64,000 bases of DNA from Allobogoriella deserti (GCF_042680605.1 NZ_JBHUEE010000002.1:644880-708879), one strand, 5' to 3'. Shown: positions 50,027-59,660, numbered from the stretch's first letter. The notes: a model not told the origin generated them from the letters alone. Numbers and translations are program-made.

Positions 50027-50095
50027 CCCGCACCGGGCTCGGCGTACGCTCGCCCGCACCCGGTCGTCCAGCATCAACGACGCTGAAAGGACACC

Positions 50096-51139
50096 ATGGC
50101 TGCACGTCATCCCGGCGGCGCCCTCGCCGTCGTCCTCACCGCGGTCCTGCTCGCGTCCGCGTGCGCCGCCGATCGCTCGGCCGAGGCCGCCCCGGGCGAG
50201 AATCCACCGGTCGAGCTCCGCGCGGCCCACGCCCAGACCCCCGACCACCCGTATCAGGTCTGCGGACTGGAACACATGCAACGCGAGCTGGCCGACCACC
50301 CGCAGGCCAACCTCAGCCTGGAGATCTTCCCCAGTGGCCAGCTCGGCTCGAACGAGGAGAATCTCGAGGAGATCCAGGCCGGATCCCTCGACCTGTCCGT
50401 CCCGGGCCTGGGGTCGCTGACGATCTTCGACGACCGGATCGGCGCCCTGGAGACGGCCTTCTCGGTTGAGGACCAGCAGGAGCTGCAGGACCTGCTCGAC
50501 GGCGAGATCGGCGGTGAGCTCATCGAGCCGCTGCGGACCACGCACAACGTGCGCATCCTCGGGCCGCTGTGGGCGCTCGGCAGCCGGCACATCACCGCCA
50601 ACCGGCCGATCACCTCGCCGGACGACCTGGCGGGCTCGGCGATGCGGACCCAGCAGACCGCCTCCAGCCGCGCCACCGCCGAGGCGCTCGGGGCGACGCC
50701 GACCCCGGTGGACTTCGGCGAGCTCTACCTCGCGCTCTCGCAGGGCCTGGTCCAGGCACAGGAGAACCCGCTCGTCCAGATCGACACGGCCAACCTCACC
50801 GAGGTCCAGCGGTACATCATGATGACCGGGCACGTCGTCAACGTCTCGATCCTGTCGATGTCCGAGTCGACGTACCAGGAGCTCACCGACGAGCAGCGTC
50901 AGGTGCTCGAGGCGGCCGCCGACCATGCCGCGGCGGAGGTCAACCAGTGCATCGCCGACGCCGAGGAGGAAATCCTCGAGCGTTGGCGTGCCACCGACGC
51001 CATCGAAGTCGTCGGCGAGGACGAGCTCGACATGGACGCCTTCCGCGAGCACGCCCGCGAGGTCTACACCGGCGAGGACTCCGCCTACGCCGAGGACTGG
51101 GGCGAGCTCTACCTGGAGCTGACGGAGGAGAGCCGATGA
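50096..51139 (+). CDS. dctP: TRAP transporter substrate-binding protein DctP
   Basis: A 347-residue DctP-family protein. The signal sequence ends LLASACAAD with C23 as a probable lipidation site. VELRAAHAQTPDHPYQ begins the domain; FPSGQLGSNEENLEEIQAGS and AQENPLVQI are family motifs. The conserved Arg in SAMRTQQTASSRA should bind a carboxylate, so the ligand is an organic or sugar acid. It starts a dctPQM unit. Confidence 0.9.
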   Translation: MAARHPGGALAVVLTAVLLASACAADRSAEAAPGENPPVELRAAHAQTPDHPYQVCGLEHMQRELADHPQANLSLEIFPSGQLGSNEENLEEIQAGSLDLSVPGLGSLTIFDDRIGALETAFSVEDQQELQDLLDGEIGGELIEPLRTTHNVRILGPLWALGSRHITANRPITSPDDLAGSAMRTQQTASSRATAEALGATPTPVDFGELYLALSQGLVQAQENPLVQIDTANLTEVQRYIMMTGHVVNVSILSMSESTYQELTDEQRQVLEAAADHAAAEVNQCIADAEEEILERWRATDAIEVVGEDELDMDAFREHAREVYTGEDSAYAEDWGELYLELTEESR

Positions 51140-51714
51140 ACGAGACGGCACGAACCCCCGAGGTGGACGAGGGGGCACCATCGCACCGCCTGGCACGTGT
51201 GCTCGACGGCGTGGCGGTCGCCGAGAAGTGGATCGCCGCCGCACTGCTGGTGCTCCTCGTCGTGGTGGCCCTGGCCCAGGTCGTCGCCCGCTACGTGCTG
51301 CAGCAACCGCTGGCCAGCTCCGACGAGCTGGCGCGTTTCACCCTGATCTGGGCCGCGTTCCTGGCCGCCGCGCTGACCCAGCACGGCGACCAGCACATCG
51401 CCGTGCTGCTGCTGCGCAGCCGGGGCAGTGCCGCACGGCGCCGACGCCTGCGCGTGGTCGCGAATCTCGCCGCTCTCGTCACCGCCGTGGTCATCCTGGT
51501 GCTGAGTGTGGAGACGCTCAGCCGCAGCGCCCTCGTCAGCTCCCCCTCGTTGGGCGTCCCGATGGCGACCGTGTACCTCGGCGTCGTCCTCGGGTTCCTG
51601 CTCATCGCCCTGCACAGTGTGCGCAACCTCGCCGCGCTGCTGGCCGCGGCGCGCCACGGGCACGGGCACCGTGAGGACGGCGAGGCCCTCACCGACGAGA
51701 TGAGGCTGACATGA
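51136..51714 (+). CDS. dctQ: TRAP transporter small permease DctQ
   Basis: A 192-residue four-helix protein. AALLVLLVVVALAQVVARYV, DELARFTLIWAAFLAAALTQ and the helix VANLAALVTAVVILVLSVET match DctQ. It overlaps dctP and dctM by 4 bp each. Confidence 0.88.
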   Translation: MNETARTPEVDEGAPSHRLARVLDGVAVAEKWIAAALLVLLVVVALAQVVARYVLQQPLASSDELARFTLIWAAFLAAALTQHGDQHIAVLLLRSRGSAARRRRLRVVANLAALVTAVVILVLSVETLSRSALVSSPSLGVPMATVYLGVVLGFLLIALHSVRNLAALLAAARHGHGHREDGEALTDEMRLT

Positions 51715-52994
51715 GCGTCCTCCTCGTCATCGCCGGCGTCCTCGTCCTGCTGCTCCTCGGCGTTCCGGTCTTCTTCGCCCTGATCCTGCCGAGCCTCGTC
51801 TACTTCGCCGTCCAGGGGCCGGAGGAGCTGACCGCCGTCATCCCGACGACGGCCGGCGGTCTCAACAGCTTCCCGCTCGTCGCCGTCCCGTTGTTCATCA
51901 TGATGGGCGCCCTCGCGAACGAGACGGGAGTGACCGAACGGCTGTTCACCGCAGCCGACAAGTTCCTCGGCCACCTGCGTGGCAGCCTGGGCTACGTCAA
52001 CGTCACGGTCAGCCTCGGCTTCTCCTGGATGAGCGGCTCGGCCCTGGCCGACTCCGCCGCCCTCGGGCGGATCGAGGTTCCGGCCATGCTCAAGCGGGGA
52101 TACCCCTCCTCGTTCGCCACCGGCATCACCGCCGCCTCGGGCATCGTCGGGCCGGTGATGCCACCGTCGATCCCGGCGGTGCTGTACGCGGTGGCAGCCG
52201 GAGTCTCCCTCGGCGGGCTGCTCATCGCCGGGATCCTGCCGGCCCTGCTGCTGGTCCTCGCGCTGATGCTCTCGGTCTTCATCTGGGCGCGGGACAAGCA
52301 CGACCTCGTCAGCCCCAAGGCCACCTGGTCCGAGCGGGCCCGGGCCGCGGCCGGCGCCGTGCCGGCGCTGGTCGCTCCGGTGCTGCTGCTCGGCGGCATC
52401 CTCGTCGGCGTCTTCACCCCCACCGAGGCGGCCGCCGTGGCCGTCGGCTACCTCGTCATACTGGGACTGGTCTCCCGGGTGCTCACCCGGGCCGTGCTCG
52501 GGCGGGTGCTGGCCACCACGGCGCGGAACGTCGGCGCCATCCTCGTCCTCGTGGCCGCGGCCTCGCTCTTCGGGCGGGTCATGACCCTGGAACAGGTGCC
52601 GCAGGCGATGACCGACACCCTGACCGGGCTCTCGGAGAACCCGGCCGTGTTCCTGGGCATGACCCTGGTCATCCTGCTCATCGCCGGGATGCTGCTGGAA
52701 CCGGCCTCGGCACTGCTGATCTTCGCCCCGGTGCTGCTGCCCACCGCCCAGGAGCTGGGGATCGATCCGTTGCACTTCGGCAGCGTCGTCATCCTCTCGG
52801 TGCTGCTCGGCCTGGTGACCCCACCGGTCGGCCTCATCTGCTACGTCCTCAGCGACGTCACCGACGTCTCGGTCTCCGACATCTTCCGCGGCGTCGCACC
52901 GTTCTACGTCCCGCTCGTGGCCTGCCTGCTGCTCGTGACGTTCGTCCCGTCCATCACGCTGGCACTACCGACGGCGTTCGGGTTCACCGGATAG
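51711..52994 (+). CDS. dctM: TRAP transporter large permease DctM
   Basis: A 427-residue permease with about 12 helices, beginning LLVIAGVLVLLLLGVPVFFA and containing FSWMSGSALADSAALGRIEV and GIVGPVMPPSIPAVLYAVA. It carries the sodium-coupled substrate pathway. It completes the dctPQM set; the dehydrogenase follows 85 bp on. Confidence 0.92.
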   Translation: MSVLLVIAGVLVLLLLGVPVFFALILPSLVYFAVQGPEELTAVIPTTAGGLNSFPLVAVPLFIMMGALANETGVTERLFTAADKFLGHLRGSLGYVNVTVSLGFSWMSGSALADSAALGRIEVPAMLKRGYPSSFATGITAASGIVGPVMPPSIPAVLYAVAAGVSLGGLLIAGILPALLLVLALMLSVFIWARDKHDLVSPKATWSERARAAAGAVPALVAPVLLLGGILVGVFTPTEAAAVAVGYLVILGLVSRVLTRAVLGRVLATTARNVGAILVLVAAASLFGRVMTLEQVPQAMTDTLTGLSENPAVFLGMTLVILLIAGMLLEPASALLIFAPVLLPTAQELGIDPLHFGSVVILSVLLGLVTPPVGLICYVLSDVTDVSVSDIFRGVAPFYVPLVACLLLVTFVPSITLALPTAFGFTG

Positions 52995-53079
52995 CCAATA
53001 CGGATCGGCCCCTGACCCACCGCCCCGACCGACCCGCCCAGACCGGCCCGCCGAGGCCGACCGCACCCGGAAGGACGCC

Positions 53080-54063
53080 ATGCACGTCGTCGTCGCCGAT
53101 CGCTCACTCGCCCGGTTCGCGCCCGCCCTGGAACAGCACCTGCCCGAGGCGCGCTGGAGCTATCCCGACCCCGCGGACGCGGGCGCGGTCGAGGCGGCAC
53201 TCGCCGACGCCGAGGTCTTCGTCGGCGGTCGATACACCGCCGCGATGGCGACTGCGGCGCCGAAACTGCGGTTGGTCCACGCCGCCGGTGCGGGCACGGA
53301 CGCCATCGACGTCGACGCACTGCCGCCCCACGTCGCGGTCGCCAACGTCTACGAGCACGAACGTTCGATGGGTGAGCACGTGCTCATGGTGATGCTCGCG
53401 CTGTCCCGGCGACTGCTCACCACCGACCGGGCACTACGTCACGGACGGTGGCTCAATCCGAACCACGACCCGGGCGTGCCGCTGGACACGACGCTGGCCG
53501 GCCGCAGCGTCGGCATCGTCGGCTACGGGCACATCGGGCGCGAGGTCGCACGGCTGGCCTCCGCGTTCGAGATGACGGTACGGGCGGTCCGCCGACGCCC
53601 CCGCCCCGGCGACGAGGAGGGGCTGGACTTCCTCGGCGGGGAGGAGGCCCTGCCCCAGCTCCTCGCCGAGTCCGACTTCCTCGTGGTCTGCGTGCCCCTC
53701 AGTGAGCACACCCGCGGACTGATCGGCGCGGCCGAGCTCGCCCGGATGCGGTCCACCGCGTGCCTGATCAACGTCGCCCGCGGCCCCGTGGTCGACGAAG
53801 AGGCGCTCTACGAGGCGCTGCGCTCGGGCCGCATCGCCGGCGCGGGACTGGACGTGTGGTACCAGCCGCCGCCCGAGCCGGGACACCGTGCGCTGCCGGC
53901 GGCCCTTCCCTTCGGCGAGCTCGACAACGTCGTCCTCACACCGCACAACTCGGGCGTGACCGAGGAGACCTTCCGGCGCCGTGCCGACGTCGTCGGCGAG
54001 AATCTCGCCCGGCTCGCCCGGGGCGAGGACCTGACCAACCTGATCCGGGAGGCGCGTTCGTGA
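53080..54063 (+). CDS. D-2-hydroxyacid dehydrogenase (PGDH family)
   Basis: A 327-residue NAD-dependent dehydrogenase. The cofactor loop is VGIVGYGHIGREVARLA, and the catalytic set Arg (NVARGPVVDEEALYEAL), Glu and His (VVLTPHNSGVTEET) is present. It would interconvert a 2-hydroxy and a 2-oxo acid. Its stop overlaps the enolase-superfamily GTG by 4 bp, so the two act in one pathway. Confidence 0.87.
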   Translation: MHVVVADRSLARFAPALEQHLPEARWSYPDPADAGAVEAALADAEVFVGGRYTAAMATAAPKLRLVHAAGAGTDAIDVDALPPHVAVANVYEHERSMGEHVLMVMLALSRRLLTTDRALRHGRWLNPNHDPGVPLDTTLAGRSVGIVGYGHIGREVARLASAFEMTVRAVRRRPRPGDEEGLDFLGGEEALPQLLAESDFLVVCVPLSEHTRGLIGAAELARMRSTACLINVARGPVVDEEALYEALRSGRIAGAGLDVWYQPPPEPGHRALPAALPFGELDNVVLTPHNSGVTEETFRRRADVVGENLARLARGEDLTNLIREARS

Positions 54064-55265
54064 GGATCGATCGCATCCGCACCCTGCGGCTACCCGAGCA
54101 CGCCAACCTCGTCCACGTCCTCGTCGAGTCCGACGACGGCGTGAGCGGCCTCGGCGAGACGTTCATCGGCGCCGCGGCCGTCGAGGCGTACATCCACGAG
54201 ACGGTCGCTCCGGCGCTGCTGGGGCAGGACCCGCTCGCCATCGAGGCGCATGCCCGTCGACTCTCCGGCGTCCTCGGCCGGGCCGGGGCCGGGGTGGAGA
54301 GCCGGGGTAACTCCGCGGTCGACATCGCCCTGTGGGACCTGTTCGGCAAGGTCACCGGCCAGCCGCTCTACCAGCTTCTCGGTGGGCGCAGCCGTAGGGC
54401 CGTACGGATCTACAACACGTGCGCTGGTTACGGCTACACCCGTGGCGCCGGTACCGGCGTCGGCAGCGACAACTGGGGCCTGGACGAGGCCGAGCCGCCG
54501 GGCCCGTACGAGGACCTGCAGGCCTTCCTCACCGACGCCGGAACGCTGGCCGAGAGCCTGCTCGAACAGGGCGTGACCGCGATGAAGATCTGGCCCTTCG
54601 ACACCATCGCGGAAGAGACCCACGGTCAGGAGATCACCACGACCCAGCTGCGCGCGGGGCTCGAGCCGTTGCGGCAGATCCGCGAGCGCGTCGGCGACGC
54701 GATGGACGTCATGCTGGAGTTCCACTCCATGTGGTCGCTGCCCGCGGCGCTGCGTATCACCGCAGCGGCGGACGAGTACCGGCCGTACTGGTACGAGGAC
54801 CTGCTGCCGACCCAGGAGCTCGACGGACTGCGCCGGATCGCGGACCGGACCCGGACTCCGCTGACCCTGAGCGAGACCGTGGCGGGCACCACGAACTTCC
54901 GCCGCCTGTTCGCCTCCGGAGCCGTCGGCATCGCGATGGCCGATGTCGGCTGGCTGGGCGGGGTCACCGCGGCGCGAAAGGTGGCCGCGATCGCCGAGTC
55001 GCACGGACTGCCGATCGCGCCCCACGACTGCACCGGTCCGGTGGTCCTGGCCACCTCGGCGCACCTGTCGGCGCACCTGCCGAACGGGTTCCTGCAGGAG
55101 ACAGTACGGGCGTTCTACACCTCGTGGTACCGGGACCTCGTCGTCGAGCTGCCGGTCATCGCGGACGGCACCATCACCCCGAGCGACGCCCCCGGCCACG
55201 GCATCGAGTTACAACCTGATCTCTTCTCGCGAGAAGACGCCGTGCTGGTCGAGAGCCGCCGGTAG
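54060..55265 (+). CDS. Mandelate racemase/muconate lactonizing enzyme family (enolase superfamily)
   Basis: A 401-residue enolase-superfamily protein. The capping domain ends near residue 120; the barrel has VTAMKIWPFD (catalytic Lys region), metal ligands in MLEFHSMWSL, YEDLLPTQE and LSETVAG, and a late histidine in PIAPHDCTGP. Such enzymes dehydrate or racemise sugar acids. The substrate is not predictable, but the TRAP importer, RraA protein and 2-hydroxyacid dehydrogenase suggest a sugar-acid dehydratase pathway. GTG 54060 overlaps the dehydrogenase. Confidence 0.87.
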   Translation: MRIDRIRTLRLPEHANLVHVLVESDDGVSGLGETFIGAAAVEAYIHETVAPALLGQDPLAIEAHARRLSGVLGRAGAGVESRGNSAVDIALWDLFGKVTGQPLYQLLGGRSRRAVRIYNTCAGYGYTRGAGTGVGSDNWGLDEAEPPGPYEDLQAFLTDAGTLAESLLEQGVTAMKIWPFDTIAEETHGQEITTTQLRAGLEPLRQIRERVGDAMDVMLEFHSMWSLPAALRITAAADEYRPYWYEDLLPTQELDGLRRIADRTRTPLTLSETVAGTTNFRRLFASGAVGIAMADVGWLGGVTAARKVAAIAESHGLPIAPHDCTGPVVLATSAHLSAHLPNGFLQETVRAFYTSWYRDLVVELPVIADGTITPSDAPGHGIELQPDLFSREDAVLVESRR

Positions 55266-55308
55266 CCTGGACGGACCGCCGCCCGCCATCACTTCCCCGA
55301 GGTCGACG

Positions 55309-55512
55309 ATGAACAAGACGTGGCTGTGCGTCCTGAGCCTGATCGGGACGGCCATCTCCGGCGCCGCGCTCATCCTGCTCATCCCATCCCTGTTCCGGCC
55401 CGGCGAGCACGACAATGTCTGGTCCGTCCTCGCTCTGGCGTGTCTGACGGCGGTTTTCGCGGTGGGCACCCGGCGTTGGCGGCCGCAGCCGGCGAAGTCC
55501 CGGAATCGCTGA
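55309..55512 (+). CDS. Small two-helix membrane protein
   Basis: A 67-residue protein with two helices (VLSLIGTAISGAALILLIP and WSVLALACLTAVFAVG) and a basic tail. GAGGT lies six bases before ATG 55309. It is followed by a strong terminator. There is no recognisable family or function. Confidence 0.5.
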   Translation: MNKTWLCVLSLIGTAISGAALILLIPSLFRPGEHDNVWSVLALACLTAVFAVGTRRWRPQPAKSRNR

Positions 55513-55546
55513 GGGCACTCTCACCGCTGACCCGCTCGCAGACATG

Positions 55547-55580
55547 CCGGAGGGCGGCACCTCACGGTGCCGCCCTCCGG
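55547..55580. terminator. Perfect 15-bp stem terminator
   Basis: CCGGAGGGCGGCACC-TCAC-GGTGCCGCCCTCCGG, a perfect 15-bp stem with 4-nt loop between the small membrane gene and the convergent groEL. It probably terminates both. Confidence 0.8.
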
Positions 55581-55641
55581 TCTGTCCGAGCCGTGGTTCC
55601 GCTCGAGGCGGGCCACGCGCTCGAGGCGCTGATCGGTCAGA

Positions 55642-57270
55642 TCAGAAGCCCATACCGCCCATGTCCGGCTCGCCACCGGCCGGCGCAGCGGGCTGCTTCT
55701 CCGGCTTGTCGGCCACGACGGCCTCGGTGGTGAGGAACAGGCCGGCGATGGAGGCCGCGTTCTGCAGCGCGGAACGGGTCACCTTCACCGGGTCGGAGAC
55801 ACCGGCGGCCAGCAGGTCCTCGTACTCGCCAGTCTGGGCGTTGAGGCCCTGGCCGGCGGGCAGCCCGCGCACCTTCTCGGCCACGACGCCGCCCTCGAGG
55901 CCGGCATTGACGGCGATCTGCTTGAGCGGGGAGTCGATCGCGACCTTGACGATGGACGCGCCGGTGGCCTCGTCATCGCTGAGCTGCAGCGACTCGAAGG
56001 CTTCCTTGGCGGCCTGGATGAGAGCGACGCCACCACCGGCGACGATGCCCTCCTCGACGGCAGCCTTGGCGTTGCGCACGGCGTCCTCGATGCGGTGCTT
56101 GCGCTCCTTGAGCTCGACCTCGGTGGCGGCGCCGGCCTTGATGACCGCCACGCCACCGGCCAGCTTCGCCAGACGCTCCTGCAGCTTCTCACGGTCGTAG
56201 TCGCTGTCGGAGTTCTCGATCTCGGTACGGATCTGCTGGACCCGGCCCTCGATCTGCTGGGCGTCACCGGCGCCCTCGACGATCGTGGTCTCGTCCTTGG
56301 TCATGACGACCTTGCGGGCGCGACCGAGCATGTCGAGGTCGGCGTTCTCGAGCTTGAGACCGATGGTCTCGGAGATGACCTGGCCACCGGTGAGGATGGC
56401 CATGTCCTGCAGCATCGCCTTGCGGCGGTCGCCGAAGCCGGGGGCCTTGACGGCGGCCGACTTGAAGGTGCCGCGGATCTTGTTGACGATCAGGGTCGCG
56501 AGGGCCTCGCCCTCGACGTCCTCGGCCACGATGACCAGCGGCTTGCCGGACTGGATGACCTTCTCCAGCAGCGGCAGGAGGTCCTTGACGTTCGAGATCT
56601 TGGACTCGACGAGCAGGACGTAGGCGTCCTCGAGGACGACTTCCTGGCGCTCCTGGTCCGTCACGAAGTACGGCGAGAGGTAGCCCTTGTCGAAGCGCAT
56701 ACCCTCGGTGAGCTCGAGCTCGAGGCCGAAGGTCTGCGACTCCTCGACCGTGACGACGCCCTCCTTGCCGACCTTGTCCAGCGCCTCGGCGATGAGCTCA
56801 CCGATGGCCGGGTCGCCGGCGGAGATGGCGGCGGTCGCCGCGATCTGGTCCTTGGTCTCGACCTCCTTCGCCTGGCTGAAGAGCTTCTCGGTGACGGCCT
56901 CGACGGCCTTCTCGATGCCGCGCTTCAGGGCGATGGGGTTGGCGCCGGCCGCGACGTTGCGCAGGCCCTCGCGCACGAGCGCCTGGGCGAGCACGGTGGC
57001 GGTGGTGGTGCCGTCACCCGCGACGTCGTCGGTCTTCTTGGCGACCTCCTTGACGAGCTCGGCGCCGATCTTCTCGTACGGCTCCTCGAGCTCGATCTCC
57101 TTGGCGATGGACACGCCGTCGTTGGTGATGGTGGGGGCGCCCCACTTCTTCTCCAGGACGACGTTGCGGCCCTTGGGGCCCAGGGTGACCTTCACGGTGT
57201 CGGCGAGGCTGTTCAGACCCCGCTCCATGCCGCGACGGGCATCCTCGTCGAAAGCGATGGTCTTTGCCAT
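55642..57270 (-). CDS. groEL: Chaperonin GroEL (Hsp60)
   Basis: A 542-residue chaperonin subunit. AKTIAFDEDARRGMERGLN begins it, VTLGPKGRNVVLEKKWGAP and GDGTTTATVLAQALVREGL bind ATP, and the C-terminus is PDMGGMGF. The GGM ending is that of the main actinobacterial copy (groEL2), not the His-rich groEL1. ATG 57270 has GGAGGAAC upstream. No groES is beside it. Two CIRCE elements upstream imply HrcA repression. Confidence 0.97.
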   Translation of the reverse strand: MAKTIAFDEDARRGMERGLNSLADTVKVTLGPKGRNVVLEKKWGAPTITNDGVSIAKEIELEEPYEKIGAELVKEVAKKTDDVAGDGTTTATVLAQALVREGLRNVAAGANPIALKRGIEKAVEAVTEKLFSQAKEVETKDQIAATAAISAGDPAIGELIAEALDKVGKEGVVTVEESQTFGLELELTEGMRFDKGYLSPYFVTDQERQEVVLEDAYVLLVESKISNVKDLLPLLEKVIQSGKPLVIVAEDVEGEALATLIVNKIRGTFKSAAVKAPGFGDRRKAMLQDMAILTGGQVISETIGLKLENADLDMLGRARKVVMTKDETTIVEGAGDAQQIEGRVQQIRTEIENSDSDYDREKLQERLAKLAGGVAVIKAGAATEVELKERKHRIEDAVRNAKAAVEEGIVAGGGVALIQAAKEAFESLQLSDDEATGASIVKVAIDSPLKQIAVNAGLEGGVVAEKVRGLPAGQGLNAQTGEYEDLLAAGVSDPVKVTRSALQNAASIAGLFLTTEAVVADKPEKQPAAPAGGEPDMGGMGF

Positions 57271-57382
57271 GCTTGTTCCTCCACTGTGTGGTGGTGCGGC
57301 TGGCGGTGCCCGCGACGGACGACCCCGACGACGACGGTCACGTCCCGCCGCCCCCGTGGCCTCACCGACCAACCTGACGTGT

Positions 57383-57409
57383 TTGTCACTCTCGTGCCGA
57401 GAGTGCTAA
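57383..57409. promoter_or_regulatory. CIRCE element 1 (HrcA operator)
   Basis: In the groEL direction it reads TTAGCACTC-N9-GAGTGACAA, one substitution from the consensus, about 113 bp upstream of the groEL ATG. Confidence 0.9.
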
Positions 57410-57417
57410 CTCGATAC

Positions 57418-57442
57418 TGGCACTCTCACGGTGCGAGTGCAA
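57418..57442. promoter_or_regulatory. CIRCE-like element 2
   Basis: GCACTC-N9-GAGTGC (57420-57440) with diverged outer bases, directly beyond CIRCE 1. It keeps the spacing and core of the operator, so groEL has a tandem pair. Confidence 0.7.
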
Positions 57443-57515
57443 GGTGCCCGGGACCATACGGGAGGATGCAGGCGATGATGCTCGCGGAGAGCGTGCCCCT
57501 GCACCGGAGGTCGCC

Positions 57516-58190
57516 ATGACGGCCACGTCCCCGCGGCGGAGCGCCGCCGTCGCCTCGGGCGTGCTGGCGTTGGTGCTCGTGGCGCTCACCACCGGCGTCG
57601 TGGCCAACTGGCAACCGCTCGTGGCGACGGATCTCGCCGTCGTCGGCCGGGTGCACGAGGTGGTGGCCGGTCGCCCGGGGCTCGTCGCCGCCGCACGGGT
57701 GGTCACCCACGCCGGCGCGCCGGTGACGTGGTGGGTAGTGCTCCCCCTGGCGGCCCTGGTGCTCCTGGCGTTGCGAGAACGCGCGACGGCACTGCTGGTG
57801 GCGGTCGCCGCGGCCGGGGGTGGACTGCTCCACGTGACGGTGAAGGAGCTGGTGGGACGGGCCCGACCGGACCTGGCGGACCCGCTGCTGCAGGCCGCCG
57901 GCCATGCCTTCCCCAGCGGGCACACGGGCGGCACGACGCTCGGCGTCGGCATCCTGCTGGTCGTGCTGCTGCCCCGCGCACCCAGGCCGTGGCGGCCCGT
58001 CGTGCTGGCGGCGGGCGTGCTGCTCGCCGTCGCGGTAGGGGCGACCAGGGTCGTGCTGGGTGTGCACTGGCCGAGCGATGTCGTCGCCGGCTGGCTGCTG
58101 TCCTCGGCGTGGGTCCTCGCGGTGCTCGCGGCCGGCGCCCGACCGGTCCGGCGCCGGCACCAGGGCGCCCCGACCCCGTCCGGCCCCTGA
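57516..58190 (+). CDS. PAP2-family phosphatase
   Basis: A 224-residue membrane phosphatase. The three catalytic motifs are VKELVGRARPDL, AFPSGHTGGTTL and RVVLGVHWPSDVVAG. Five to six helices are visible. It would dephosphorylate lipid phosphates such as phosphatidate or undecaprenyl pyrophosphate. ATG 57516 has CGGAGGT upstream and is preferred over the longer frame, which would start inside the CIRCE area. Confidence 0.88.
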   Translation: MTATSPRRSAAVASGVLALVLVALTTGVVANWQPLVATDLAVVGRVHEVVAGRPGLVAAARVVTHAGAPVTWWVVLPLAALVLLALRERATALLVAVAAAGGGLLHVTVKELVGRARPDLADPLLQAAGHAFPSGHTGGTTLGVGILLVVLLPRAPRPWRPVVLAAGVLLAVAVGATRVVLGVHWPSDVVAGWLLSSAWVLAVLAAGARPVRRRHQGAPTPSGP

Positions 58191-58205
58191 CGTACCCTGC
58201 GGATC

Positions 58206-59660
58206 ATGACCACGGCCGCGACATCCGAGCGTTCGGCGCGCCCGGAGTCGGTTGCCGACCCGGTGCCGCCACGCACGGGCCGGCGGCGCTGGCTGGCCTG
58301 GACCCTCGCCGTCGTCCTCTATGTCACGGCCGCGGCGTGGTCGGTTCATCTCAAGGCCACGGAGTCCACCGAGGCCTACATCGACCTCTACCTCGACGGC
58401 GTCCACGTCCGCGCGGACGGCAGCGTGGCCGAGGTCCCGCCCAACCGTCCGGTGGAGTACCTGCCGGGCAGCCGGGTCCTGGCCTCTGACGCCGACGACC
58501 CGGACGCCTCGGCGATCGCCGAGGAGCACCGTGCCTGGCTCGCCGGTGGCACCGTGCCGGGCGCCGGCACACCGTACGAGGAGATGGTCAGAGGCGCGTT
58601 GCTCGACATCCACGTCCTCACCGGAGCAACCTTCGCCGACGGTGGCTCACGCACCGTGGCGGCGCCCGGCGCCGCAGTCGCGGCCTGGACCGACCGCTGG
58701 CGATACGTCTGGCCACGGGACGCCTCGTTCGTCGCGGCCGCACTCGCGACGGCCGGCCACACCGACGACGCCCTCGACGTCCTGGATTTCGTGGGCTCGT
58801 TGCGCGAGGGCTCGGACGGCTTCCAGGCCCGCTACCTTCCCGACGGCAGCGGCGTGCCGGACGGGCGCGGGATTCAGCTCGACGGCAACGGCTGGGTCCT
58901 GTGGGCCACGGCCATGGTGGCCGACCGGCTCGAGGACGCCGGTTCCCGGGCCGCGGCGTTCGAGCGCCTACGCCCGCTGGTGGACGCCGCGACCGACCAG
59001 ATCCTCCGGCTCACCGCCGAGGAGCCGCACCTGCCGCCGCCGTCGGCCGACTACTGGGAGGTGCGCGAACGCGATCTCACGCTCGGCACCGTGGCACCGA
59101 TGCTGGCCGGGTTGGAGAGCGCCGCAGGACTGTACGAAGACCAGGGTGAGATCGCTCGCGCCGAGGCCGTCTCCGAGCGCGCCGCTCAAATGCGCACCGC
59201 CGTCGAGACGACGTTCGGGCCCGGGGGGTACGAGCGGTACGCCGACGGCGGGAACCCGCTGTCGGCGCTGCTCGGCGGAGAGGGCCGCGACGCCGCGACG
59301 GCGATGCTTCTCCCCCCGTTCACCGACCGCACCCCCAGCGGCGCCGAGGAGGCATGGCTGCTCTCCACCGAGGAGATGTCACGGCCGGCCGGAGGCGTCG
59401 CCCCGGGCGTGGGATGGAAGCGCGACGGCATCTCGTGGACGCCGCAGACCACGCTGTACGCGCTGACCGCGGCGACGAACGGACACCCGCACCGGGCCAC
59501 CGGATACCTCGACTGGGTGATGGCCCATCGCACCGGTTCGGGTGCGATCCCCGAGAAGGTCCTGGCGAACGGGGCGCCGGCTGCGGTTGCACCACTGACC
59601 TGGTCCAGTGCGAACGTCGTGCTCGCGGTCGCCGCACTCGAGGAGGGAGGCCACCTGTGA
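58206..59660 (+). CDS. GH15-like (six-hairpin) glycosidase, membrane-anchored
   Basis: A 484-residue protein. A single N-terminal helix (LAWTLAVVLYVTAAAWSV) anchors it outside the membrane. The rest is an (alpha/alpha)6 barrel like glucoamylases: WRYVWPRDASFVAAALATAG, DFVGSLREGSDGFQARY, and late IPEKVLANGAP with APLTWSSANVVLAV. The substrate (an alpha-glucan or cell-wall glycan) is unknown. Its stop overlaps the SGNH hydrolase start. Confidence 0.78.
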   Translation: MTTAATSERSARPESVADPVPPRTGRRRWLAWTLAVVLYVTAAAWSVHLKATESTEAYIDLYLDGVHVRADGSVAEVPPNRPVEYLPGSRVLASDADDPDASAIAEEHRAWLAGGTVPGAGTPYEEMVRGALLDIHVLTGATFADGGSRTVAAPGAAVAAWTDRWRYVWPRDASFVAAALATAGHTDDALDVLDFVGSLREGSDGFQARYLPDGSGVPDGRGIQLDGNGWVLWATAMVADRLEDAGSRAAAFERLRPLVDAATDQILRLTAEEPHLPPPSADYWEVRERDLTLGTVAPMLAGLESAAGLYEDQGEIARAEAVSERAAQMRTAVETTFGPGGYERYADGGNPLSALLGGEGRDAATAMLLPPFTDRTPSGAEEAWLLSTEEMSRPAGGVAPGVGWKRDGISWTPQTTLYALTAATNGHPHRATGYLDWVMAHRTGSGAIPEKVLANGAPAAVAPLTWSSANVVLAVAALEEGGHL

